From Lingula anatina (Eukaryota; Brachiopoda; Lingulata; Lingulida; Lingulidae), in contig NW_019776109.1 in NCBI RefSeq assembly GCF_001039355.2, positions 48,013 through 112,012 on the forward strand: a stretch of DNA of 64,000 bases. Direction: 5' to 3'. A program made the position numbers and the translations under genes. A model generated the notes under the pieces. That model saw only the letters and a list, made by a program, of their open reading frames with translations, did not search any database and was not told where the DNA came from. Of this stretch, positions 1-11,600 are shown piece by piece. Positions within the stretch are counted from its first letter, which is position 1. Each line of letters opens with the position of its first letter.

Positions 1-144
1 CATCTGGATCACGGAGAAGACAGAATGTTAGTAAGCATTACCGCACATTTCCAAATTACAAATACTGCAAAGTAAACATTTCATATGACATGATCATAAA
101 CATTCATAAACGGAGACATTTTACAAAGTTTGATCATCTCCCCA

Positions 145-2839
145 TAGTCCGGTGGCTTAAGGAAAAAATCGTGACACGGCGGATAAAAGCACTAAATTTT
201 GCATGTGGGTACCTTTTGACATACTAAATCAAATAAAAGCCGTAGCCCACGGAAAAAAAATTACCGTTTGGCCAAAAAATCCAAAATGGCCGCCAATTTA
301 TGGAATTCTATAGAAATGTGTACATACCTATGTTGATTTTTATCAAATAATTTATTTTCTCAGAGTTTTCCACGCCCTTATTACCCATTTTATTCATATA
401 TGGCAGATAGCAAACAAGTTCCCTTGGAATTTTTGAAAAAATCCAAGATGGCTGTCATATGCCATTAGAAACAGCCATAGGAATACTAGTGCACAACTAA
501 TATCAGCTAGAAAGATACGTTATCCACTATCAAATTAAGTCTGTTTCTCAGATTTTTGTTACCGGTGTTTGCGGTGAGTAACTACGAAGTGTTCTTGGGC
601 ATTTTGGAAAATCCAAGATGGCTGCCATGTGCCACAGGAATTCTAGTATGCGGGGGATTCAACTAATGGCAACTGGAAAGATTCATTTTCCACTATCAAA
701 TTAAGTTTGTTTCTGGGTGTTTTCCACATCCTTTCCATCCACACAATATGCATGTGGTGAGTAACTAACATGTATTCCTGGGCATTTTGAGAAAATCCAA
801 GATGGCCGCCATATGTCTTAGGAATACTTCTAGTATTACAAAGGGTTGGAACTAATGCCAGCTAATTCACTATCAAATTTAGTTTATTATTTTAGTGTTT
901 TACACATAATAATTACACTGTGATACATATCTAGCAGGTAATAAATGTGCATATTTGATCTTTTTGAGAAAATCCAAGATGGCCGTCATTGGCCATAGGA
1001 ATACCACGGTAATTACAACTGCACATCCATGGCCTTTCATCTACTACCAGGGTGAAATTGTGTTTGCTTATCAAGTTTTGTCCATCCTTATTAGTCCTAT
1101 GATATATATCTGGTGGGTAAACAGTGTACATCCTTGGATATTCTGAGAAAATCCATGATAGCTACAATTTGACATAGGAATACAAATGGATGGGTTTCAA
1201 TTACTGCTAGAGAGGCATATGGTTTATTATACAATTACATTACCATGGGTTTGTTTTAAAACTAATTTATGTTTTTCATTCCATTTATTATTATTCCTAT
1301 GATGTATACCTGGTCTGTAGCATGTGTGTATCTTTGAGTATTCTGGAAAAAATTCAAGATGTCTGCCTTTTGTCATTAGAATATTCGAACATATAATCAA
1401 ATAGTGCCAGAGAATAGTGCCAGAGACACTGAGTACAATTTAAATGCAGTTAACTTTAGATCGTTTTTAAATGTTTTTCATATCCTATTTATCCTTAAGA
1501 AGGTCTATGTGTGTGTAAAAAGTGTATGTATCCTTGGGTATTATTCGGAGAAAACCCAAGATAGCTGCAAGTTATCATAGGAATATATCATTCAAATGCA
1601 AATAGGTGTCATTTAGTGGAACAGTTCAGACATTGATTCCAACATGAAATAAAGCCGTTTGATGTTCAAACATGTTGACATCCTTATTAACCTTACTCTA
1701 TATAAATCTGGTGTGTAGCAAGTGTGTCTTGCGCATTTGAGAAAATTCAAGATTGCTGCTATTCACAATAGGAATAGTACATTCAACTATTGCCAGAGAG
1801 ACATTGGGTTCAATGAGACATTAATTTTGTTTCTCGGTATTTCCCACATTCTTTTTGGACTTTGAGATATCTATCTGGTGGGTAACAAGTGTGTACCCTT
1901 AAGTATTTTGACAAAATATCATGATTACCCTCATTTGCCTTAGAAGTACGTATAAAATCTAATGCACCAGTTTTCCTATGGGGAAAAGAAGACCATCTTG
2001 GACTTCCCCAAAATGATAAAATATAGACATTAATTACCTTACAGATATGTATCATGGGATAATAATACTAAAAAATAACAGAATGACAACTGAATTCCGC
2101 TTCATTTTATATGTTAGCCTATCTACCGCAGGTATTAACTGAACCCCACCTTCTATGGCTAATTTGGCAGCCATTTTGTTTTATTTTCTTTTCAAAAAGG
2201 ATACACATAACATTCTCATCATATATATATTATGTGAATTAAAAAGATGTGGAAAATACTCAAATACAAACCTAACTTATCAATTAATATTATATCTCCA
2301 CGGCAGAAGAAGCCCTATGTGTATACTAGTATTCCTTTGATATGGCAGCCATCTTGGATTTTTCTCGAAATGCCTGAGAATAAAGGTTAGTTACTCACCA
2401 CAAATATATTATTTGTGTAATAAGAAACAATTAGATAGTGGGCAATGCATCTTCCTAGTTGGCATTAGTTAGTTGAAAACCCGTGTACATGATCTACAGT
2501 AGTATTCCTATGCCATATGGCGGCCATCTTGGATTTTTCAAAAAGTCCAAGGACACTTGTTTGTTATCTGACACATATGCATTATATGGGTAATAAGGAT
2601 GTGGAAATCATTGAGAAAATACTTAATATGATAAAAAATAAACATAGGTATGTATATATTTCTACAGAATTTCACAAATTGGCGGCCATTTTGGCTTTTT
2701 TGGCCAAACGGTAATTTTTTTCCGTGGGCTACGGCTCTAATTTGGTTTAGTTTGTCAAAAGGTACCCACATGCAAAATTTGGTGCTTTTATCCGCCGTGT
2801 CACGATTTGGCAATTTTTTTGCCCTAAGCAACCGGACTA
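145..2839. mobile_element. Fold-back type DNA transposon with tandem-repeat arms
   Basis: A 2,695-base element with long inverted arms starts TAGTCCGGT and ends ACCGGACTA. It is flanked by the 3-base direct repeat CCA (142-144 and 2840-2842). The uninterrupted site, with a single CCA, is present at 10121-10130 in copy B, so the borders are defined by a filled/empty pair. About 190 outer bases match well between arms. Inside, each arm is a run of diverged units of about 160-200 bases carrying a core like ATCCAAGATGGC (near 279, 441, 611, 795, 973, 1151, 1352, 1554 and 1745). The core recurs inverted near 2160, 2345, 2520 and 2680. No convincing coding sequence is present, so it is non-autonomous. 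The superfamily is not assigned. Confidence 0.88.
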
Positions 2840-2947
2840 CCACAGTCTGTCTGAATAGGTACATGGGGGCCGGGGGTCATTTTCTTTATTAATTTATTAA
2901 GAAAAAAGTTAACTAGTAAAAGGAAATGGTGTTAACAATGAACTCAC

Positions 2948-4689
2948 TTGCAATAGGACTCCTCTGATACAAATATGCTAGGTCATTCCACCATTCAGAT
3001 AACCAGTTCACTTTATTCCAAGCCCTTTTATAAATAAAGAATAAAGGAAATATTTCAAAAAATAAAATGCAATATATTCCATTTATATTTTTATCATATA
3101 TAGGACTTGTCCTCAATTAATGTAATTGTGGGTGTATTTCAAAATGAAGGAAATCTTTTTGTATATTTACATGAATAAATTTGTAAAATGTTCATCATTT
3201 AGAAAGGATTTACCTGAGTTTTAAATAACCCTGAAGTTTTGGCCCCTCATTCTGTTTAAACTGCTCCACAACCTGTTTTGTCTGTGCATACTCTGCCTCA
3301 GTGAGCAGAGGCTTTACAGATAACAAATATCTGAAATAAAAAGAAAGGTAAATAATTTTTCATGGATAATCAAAGAAAGTTTTCTTATAAAATAGAAAAA
3401 TAAAACTCACAATAAACTGATAGATTCAGAGTATTATTTTATATCAGTGCCACAGTTATCTTACATTCATTTTTATTCACAATAGTACATGAATTCACAA
3501 AGTTCCTAACAAATTTCCCTGGAAAATCTTTCACATTTATCACTCTTTGTTGCTTTTTTATAAGCATACGGGATTTTCATAGTTCACTACAAAATTATCC
3601 ATAAGTCTTTACAGCTATTTGGTTACAAAATGATATCTTTCATACAAGCATATTTTCAATCAAAAGACACTAAGAATTTATCCACTTTCAACATGTCATA
3701 TAACTAAAACATCAAGGCAGCAATTATTGATAAGAAAATGCGACACATACATGTTATACATGTATCTGCAGTGCTAGCATATTGATTTTCTAAATACATC
3801 TGCCCTAGTCTTGACTTATTATTATTATACCAAGGTTGGAACTGGAGGCCTAAATTTACTGAAATTATAGCTAACGGGCATGTCATGCTCTAGTATCCCT
3901 CCCCTTCCCAATTACAGTACATGCTACTGTTTGTATATCTGTGGTATAAAGGAAATACAACATCAAGTTCTGTATAAACTGTGTGTATTTTACCTACAGT
4001 TTTGCACACTTTATTGTATCTTATATGAATAATCACTAGTTGTCAAGGTGAAGCTTGGGTATATACTGCAATTATATTTGGCAATCAATGATCAATATCC
4101 AAGCGCCATTATCTGATATCAAAGGTTAAGGAATTCACCAGTTCTCAGGTCAGCACACCTGGTTTAACCTTTGCAATAGATATAGTACAAGTCAGGGAGA
4201 TTAACAGAAAATAGAGGAGAGAGATAATTGGCAAGTCAAAGTCAAGACAATTATCTCCTCTACCAGTTTTTTGTGTAAAACTATGTGACTAGACTGAGTG
4301 ACTTTACCTGATTTAATCTATGTTCACGCAGAAATCAATAGGCTGAGCTGTGCTTTATTTCATGCATGTCTGAATTCATGTGTCATGACTAAACAAACAA
4401 CAGAGCACAGCCCTGCCTTTTGTTTTCTGTTCAAACTATGGTTAAAAAATACAGTTAAACTATTCTGCACTATGATGTACTACATAGTAATATGATCCTT
4501 GAGAACAGTGAAATCTGGACTTGGCAATAAATGGGCCTTCAGATTAAAGTTACCATGCAGCTTATCTTACTTGTGACAGGTCTGCTCCAAGCTGGGCACT
4601 GGTAACCTGGGCAGCACATTCTGCAAACTGAATGTTTTATATGGGCCTCTATTCTGCTGTAAATGGAATTTCACCAATACAGCCCAGAT
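2948..4689 (-). CDS. Second copy of CPT1-like exons 2-4
   Basis: Three exons (4571-4689, 3214-3330, 2948-3024; minus strand) duplicate exons 2-4 of the CPT1-like gene with intact splice sites, identical phases and no stop. They encode the linker and start of the acyltransferase fold, with the motifs LPRLPVPSLEQT, YLLSVKPLL and WLSEWWNDLAYLYQRSP, all typical of CPT1. No copy of exon 1 (the two membrane helices) lies between them and the catalytic exons at 5751-6750. They therefore lie inside the gene downstream of the catalytic exon, belong to a truncated paralogue running off the left edge, or are an allelic assembly artefact. If spliced into the main transcript they would repeat a domain segment already encoded, so use in that mRNA is unlikely. 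Confidence 0.75.
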
Positions 4690-4866
4690 CTGAAAATATT
4701 CAACAAAAGAAATAAAATGCATTAAACATTTTCACAGGCATGGACAAGAAAAACATATTATGCAAAGATGGTTCAATTACATGTATATATTTTCTTTTAC
4801 ACCTTATATCAGCAAGAAAGAGTCAATTCATCTTAAAATGCTAAAACAAGCTGAAAGAAACTCCCG

Positions 4867-4869
4867 AAA

Positions 4870-4945
<76 letters not shown>

Positions 4946-4950
4946 TTTTT
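4867..4950. repeat. A-run, (AT)n and T-run microsatellite
   Basis: About 12 A, then roughly 29 AT repeats, then about 14 T. The orthologous position in copy B (12174-12210) has only a short AT tract, so the array length differs between the copies. Confidence 0.97.
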
Positions 4951-5750
4951 GTGCGTGATGAAATTACTTTTTACAATACAGTCTGGCATCTTGGTGGAAT
5001 TGATAAGATGAACCTGGTCAATGAAAAAAATATCAATGAAATGAAGGGAAAGAGATAACCCATTTCAGTGTAGGATGCTCCAATCGATAACCTAAATTCC
5101 ATGATGGCTAGACAGTGCCTTAAATTATAAAAATATAATTGAAACATTGCTGATAAAAAGATTTACTAGTATACTGCTTTCACTAAAAAAAATAATAAAA
5201 ACTAGAGGATCAGAGAGGCGATACCGCCTCCGAATATTGTACCACCAGCTGGAGCAAGCGCATTCATATAGNGCAACCCCAATGCAAATGCACAGCTTTC
5301 AAAAATAATATGTTATTTTATAAGAAGCATAGATTATTGTCTTTTATCCATGAATTTGAGGGCGGATAAAACATGGCAATTACCAATGACATCATCACCA
5401 AACAATGATTGAAAATAATAAAGCATCATAGACTGTTTTTTTTTAACCAATCAGATTGTGGAAACATTTTATCAATCAGATGATGACAATATCAAGTAAC
5501 AGCAAAGTTGCAACTCTTAATGTCATCTTGGAAGACATTGCCATTTCGGTAATAATTATATAATTAAACAATTATACATCTTTGTTTTTTCATCAATATG
5601 TTGTTTTGCAGCACCAATTTTATTTTTAGGTCTGCAAAAAACATGTTGACCTGTGCCAAAGTATATAATTGTATAATATTGTACGCGTCAGTTCTGTCTT
5701 CTCCGGAATCTAACAATTCTAAACAAGACAAAGCAGACCCTCCAATTTAC

Positions 5751-5835
5751 CGTGGCATCAGCAGTGGCATGTTCAGCTAAGGCACCAGAACGCCCATCAG
5801 CAAACGCAAACATTACTAGAGATTTGTCAAACCAC
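5751..5835 (-). CDS. Alternative catalytic exon 12' of the CPT1-like gene
   Basis: This 85-base exon has a TTTTCAG acceptor and a GTAAAT donor. It encodes 28 residues from WFDKSL to AEHATADAT. It has the same length, entry phase and exit phase as exon 12 at 6666-6750, so either can follow exon 11 in frame. It holds the presumed catalytic His of the choline/carnitine acyltransferase family (AEH, as in AEHSWADAP of vertebrate CPT1). It keeps the family-typical WFDK, whereas exon 12 has WFDI, and its polypyrimidine tract is better. Use of both exons together would insert a second catalytic strand, so mutually exclusive splicing or decay of one copy is likelier. Confidence 0.72.
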
Positions 5836-6665
5836 CTGAAAACAACCAGGTACAACTTGAAGGTACACTGGACAATGGAGCAATATGGCCTTCTGCAAAA
5901 TGGGATCCGAACTCAACTTAAGCGAATGCAGAGGCGACAGCAAGATAAGCAAGTTGCTCCAGTATTGCAGCATAGTGAATTTTTTCACTGTAACACTAGT
6001 GCCTTGTTAAAAGCAATGCATGTGACTTTTTTTCTCCAAATAAAAACTTATATATCAAAACAGATCAATGGTTGTTACTATTATTTGCAAATTAATCTTT
6101 AAACACCATTCACTATGCAATGCTCTTTAAGAAAGTGCAGTAGGAAAATTAAAAGGCTTTTTACAGAAGATAGAAGAAACAATACTGAGACTCTTGAGTC
6201 ATTGGCTGAAGTGTATGCCACATACACAGAAAGACTGAAGTTTGGTAAATTTTTTATAACCAATACGCCCTTCTAATTCCATAAAAGCAGATAGGCATTT
6301 TAATCATTTCAAAATATGTATTGACATTTTAAATATCATAGCCAACAAAGAAGCCCAGCATTGTACACAGTGCTTACCAAGAATAGATAAAGTTCTATAA
6401 AAGACTAAACATATCTGAGGATAAGGCCAATCACACAGAAGTTTACATGCACATCAACAGCTCACCACAATACAAACACATTGTGAACTTTCTGAACACC
6501 TCACCTCAAGACCACAGGCAACTTGAATTTGATTCTCACCTCCCTTCTCTAGCCTAGCTATTTCACTTCATTTAGTGTAAATGTCCGTTTTTAGGCTAAG
6601 TATATGATATAAATGTATTCCTGTTTACAGTGGTCTTGAAATTTAGCGAGTTCACTTGTACTTAC

Positions 6666-8650
6666 AGTGGCATCAGCCGCACCATGTTCTGCAAACCCTC
6701 CAGCACGTCCATTGGCAAACACGATTGTTGACAAACATATGTCAAACCACCTTTGGGAGGACGGAGGTCACACATCAAGTTTCATTCATGCCCAAATCAA
6801 TTGAACCAAGAAACAATGGCATATGATTTTGTCTGATATCATATCCACCTCTAGCTTACTAATTATGGGCTTCTTTTACTGAGTACCAGTAAATGCAGAG
6901 TTAAATGTTAAAATATGAAAAAAGAAAATGTCTCTTAGAAAAATAAGACATCTTTTATTTTGTTTGTACGGTAAAATGTATAGTTAGGTCAACGCCGGTA
7001 TGCCACTGTTTCTTCTTTTTTATATAATCAAAGACACTGCATTTGTCAATATAAAAAATTCTATGCAGGCACCAGCTCTGTGGCATGTTGCATAATTTAT
7101 ATCATATCACAAATGCAAAAATTCACTGTCTTTATATAACCATACCCATTTATACCACAGCAGAATAAAGTGCATAAAATGTAAGAAAACAAAGATTCTG
7201 TAAATCAAAATGCATTTTTCACAATCAACCAATTAAGTGTGTGCTGAGAAATTCACCAAATTCAAACAAATTCAAACAGAGCACTATTTTTCCATTACCT
7301 ATTAACTCCATCTCCACATAGCAACATTTTTGCCTGATCAGATATGTCCTGAAAAATAAATTTGTATACAAGAAGGTATTTCATTCACAAAATAGAAAAA
7401 TCTTGTTTTATTATTTTATGTAACATATCAAAAATAAAAACAGCATAGGGCATAAACCCCCCCAAAAAATCAAAATCAAATTCCTAATTGGTCTATTTAC
7501 TATGGCAATATTATGTTCAATGCTACAGCCTACCTTAGGAACCCCACAATCAAGAGATATATGCCAGAGTGCTCTCTCCACCTCATGTAGAGTTGCCTTG
7601 TTTACAGGACTGGCTTGTATCAAAGCTTGGCGATGCTGGAAATATCCTTCCATTATAAATCATTTTCCTTGTAAGCATACTGGTATATTGAAAGCACATT
7701 ACTTCATACGACCATTAGTAAATTTCTTTCAAATTGAAATTTCATTACGTCTCAAAAACCAGTCTCTCTCTTTTTAAAATTTACATGTTTATCTACCTCC
7801 CATGAAATACTAGTAGGTTAAAATACTGTGTATGTGCTTTACCTTGGCCCACTGAGTTCTGTTTATTGCAGTAAAAGCCGCCACACCACAGCCATCATCT
7901 TGCTCTGATACAGTTCACATAAAAGTAATAAAAAATTAAGGTAAATTATCAAAGTATTGTTTTATTTCTACAATGAATGAAAAATACACTGAGAAGTGAA
8001 TCAGTTAAGCTAACACTTTTATCAACTGACCTTCACTCATCTCATATATCTTCTCCAGCTGACACTGTAATTCCCAAGGCGTCAGGGGGGTGAGTACGCC
8101 CTTCTTGTTCTCAGCATACACATCCAGTTTAAAAAACATTCCTTTGCTGAAAATAAACCCAATCCTTGTTTTACAGAGAACGTAGAGACAATGCACTAAA
8201 AATTTTCAAAGTAGGAACAGTTCTGTGTAAAATGAACTTCACTCTTCTGTACTGAAATTGAGAATATCTAAAGCACTGAATGTTTTTTTTCTCATTTTGA
8301 AATCAAATTACCACACTCTTGCCATTTAAATATGACTTTACATAATAATCATTAACTCATGACCCAAAAACACACAGAGGTACTAACCGAATCACAATGA
8401 CAAAGTTTGATGCTGGAAAGTTGTGTAATGTATCCTTCTCTAATCCAGGAATTCGACAGGCATTAAACATATATCTGAAACATGAGGGATAAAAGAAATA
8501 AAATCAACTAAGTTGAAAAAATAAGGTGTGCTCAAAGATTATGTATCAAATATCCAAAAACAGATTTACTTACATCTGTTACATGCAGCATAGGAAAAGG
8601 GGCTTTATTAAAGCAATTATTAAAAGGGCAAAGTTTTGATTAATTAATCA

Positions 8651-8696
<46 letters not shown>

Positions 8697-11600
8697 GATT
8701 TGCCCTACTCTGTCTGTCCACACTAAAATGTTCAGGATAATTCCACAAAAATTATTTGTAGAGAAATACAGAGTAAATCACTCCTTGACATTCCTATTTA
8801 GGGTCACATTTACTATCTCAATGAGTAAACAGTGATATCAAGTAGTCTATCTTAAGGGAACCTGACTTCACCCTGTTTCACATGACTTCTGATAACCTAT
8901 CAACTTTATCCTAGACTGAGTTATGACAAGGATGGCCTTGGCCTGCTGTGTTCTAAATATATTCAGAACAGATAAAGTAGGGTATTGACCTCTGTTTCAT
9001 TAACATGTGTACAAAAATTTTGAAAAAACAATAAAACTGCATAATGAAAAATGTAACAAATGCATGCCCAACACTATGAGCTCATATTAAATACAATAAA
9101 AAAAGATTCCAGAATTTGCAGTAAAAAGTTGATAGTTAATGGACCACAGCCTCTTAGGCCCTTTTCATACCAGGCAGCGCAGGTTTTAGTACTGCTTAGT
9201 TTAGAGATTGAAAACTTAACAGCCTGGCTGTTACATAGCGTAATAGCATAATAAGACCTGTCAAACTGGTTCAGTACAGAAAACTGTACCCCCCCTTCCC
9301 CACAAAAAAAAGAGCGCTGGTAGCAAACGCAGTGTCCTTCACTGACCTGTATCCATCCATACAAACTGGGACCAATCCATTTGCCAATAGGACTGGCAGA
9401 CGCTCAGTGTGAATTAAATCATGAAACCTGCAATCAAAATATTAGCAGTTTTATTTCAGATAATTGTAAGTATAATTACTTCTTGCAAAAATTTAAATTT
9501 TAATCTTGCTTATATTAAAATATACAGTAAACAAGACTTGCATTCAGGTTAAAAAGAAAAGACTTACTTATATTCCCGTTACTGTACCAGTAAATTAGTC
9601 ACGCCAGTGTAAAATTCACTTTTGGTTCAAAATCAGTATAACATTTTTTTATCATGATATTAAATGTTAATGGTCTCTTTAAAAAAATCATCAATTCTAT
9701 GAAATAGACCACAACTTACAGCACACCATAATGAATCATATTGGCAGCCCTAGCAATAGGGTTGTTTGTAGGCAGTGCCTCACTGTCCAGGCAGTAATAG
9801 TTAGAGTTAACTGAAAGATGGAGGAAAATGTAGAACGCATTATTACACAATTTACATACAATTTATGTAACATTACACAATGTTACATAAATATAAATAC
9901 CAGTGTCCTATAAGGCAAATTAATTCTGCAAAATATCACAAGGAAAGTAAACAGGAAGATCCAGATGCCTATACCTGGGTATCATCTGGATCATGGAGAA
10001 GATAGACTGTTAGTAAGCATTACCACACATTTCCAAATTACAAATACTGCAAAGTAAACATTTTATATGACATGATCATAAACATTCATAAACAGAGACA
10101 TTTTACAAGGTTTGATCATCTCCCCACAGTCTGTCTGAATAGGTACATGGGGGCCGGGGGTCATTTTCTTTATTAATTTATTAAGAAAAAAGTTAACTAG
10201 TAAAAGGAAATGGTGTTAACAATGAACTCACTTGCAATAGGACTCCTCTGATACAAATATGCTAGGTCATTCCACCATTCAGATAACCAGTTCACTTTAT
10301 TCCAAGCCCTTTTATAAATAAAGAATAAAGGAAATATTTCAAAAAATAAAATGCAATATATTCCATTTATATTTTTATCATATATAGGACTTGTCCTAAA
10401 TTAATGTAATTGCGGGTGTATTTCAAAATGAAGGAAATCTTTTTGTATATTTACATGAATAAATTTGTAAAATGTTCATCATTTAGAAAGGATTTACCTG
10501 AGTTTTAAATAACCCTGAAGTTTTGGCCCCTCATTCTGTTTAAACTGCTCCACAACCTGTTTTGTCTGTGCATACTCTGCCTCAGTGAGCAGAGGCTTTA
10601 CAGATAACAAATATCTGAAATAAAAAGAAAGGTAAATAATTTTTCATGGATAATCAAAGAAAGTTTTCTTATAAAATAGAAAAATAAAACTCACAATAAA
10701 CTGATAGATTCAGAGTATTATTTTATATCAGTGCCACAGTTATCTTACATTCATTTTTATTCAAAATAGTACATGAATTCACAAAGTTCCTAACAAATTT
10801 CCCTGGAAAATCTTTCACATTTCTCACTCTTTGTTGCTTTTTTATAAGCATACAGGGGTTTTCATAGTGCACTACAAAATTGTCCATAATTCTTTACAGC
10901 TATTTGGTTACAAAATGATATCTTTCACATAAGTATATATGCAATCAAAAGCACATACACCACAATGCTCCTCTGACACTAAGAATTCATCCACTTTCAA
11001 CATGTCATATAACTAAAACATCAAGGCAGCAATTATTGATATGAAAATGTGACATATACATGTTAAACATATATCTGCAGTGCTAGCATATTGATTTTCT
11101 AAATACCTGCCCTTGTCTTATTATTATACCAAGGATGGAACTGGAGGCCTAAATTTACTGAAATTATAGCTAACGGGCATGTCATGCTCTACTAGTAGTA
11201 TCCCTCCCCTTCCCAATTACAGTACATGCTACTGTTTGTATATCTGTGGTATAAAGGAAATACAACATCAAGTTCTGTATAAACTGTGTGTATTTTACCT
11301 ACAGTTTTGCACACTTTATTGTATCTTATATGAATAATCACTAGTTGTCAAGGTGAAGCTTGGGTATATATTGCAATTATATTTGGCAATCAATGATCAA
11401 TATCCAAGCGCCATTATCTGATATCAAAGGTTAAGGAATTCACCAGTCCTCAGGTCAGCACACCTGGTTTAACCTTTGCAATAGATATAGTACAAGTCAC
11501 ATAGATTACGTAACAGAAAATAGAGGAGAGAGATAATTGGCAAGTCAAAGTCAAGACAATTATCCCCTCTACCAGTTTTTTGTGTAAAACTATGTGACTA

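Larger units (their letters stand above)
1..5201. repeat. Copy A of a duplicated CPT1-intron/exon block
   Basis: Positions 1-144 and 2840-5201 match 9983-10129 and about 10129-13029 nearly base for base, with scattered substitutions and small indels. The differences are of the size expected between two haplotypes of an outbred marine animal. Copy A carries the fold-back element at 145-2839, absent from copy B; copy B carries a 570-base insertion at 12273-12842, absent from copy A. Similarity stops near 5201, about 70 bases before a single N at 5272. It is either a tandem segmental duplication or a misplaced allelic contig; the sequence alone does not decide. Confidence 0.9.

Noticed and set aside
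931-2892. Several open frames of 60-108 residues inside the fold-back element
   Set aside because: They repeat the tandem units in different frames, appear on both strands and show no protein-like composition or domain.
4760-5011. Open frame through the (AT)n tract
   Set aside because: It is kept open only by the ATAT repeat, which reads Ile-Tyr; the equivalent frame in copy B differs.
5752-6102. Plus-strand open frame of 116 residues over the alternative catalytic exon
   Set aside because: It is the antisense shadow of minus-strand exon 5751-5835 plus intron sequence.
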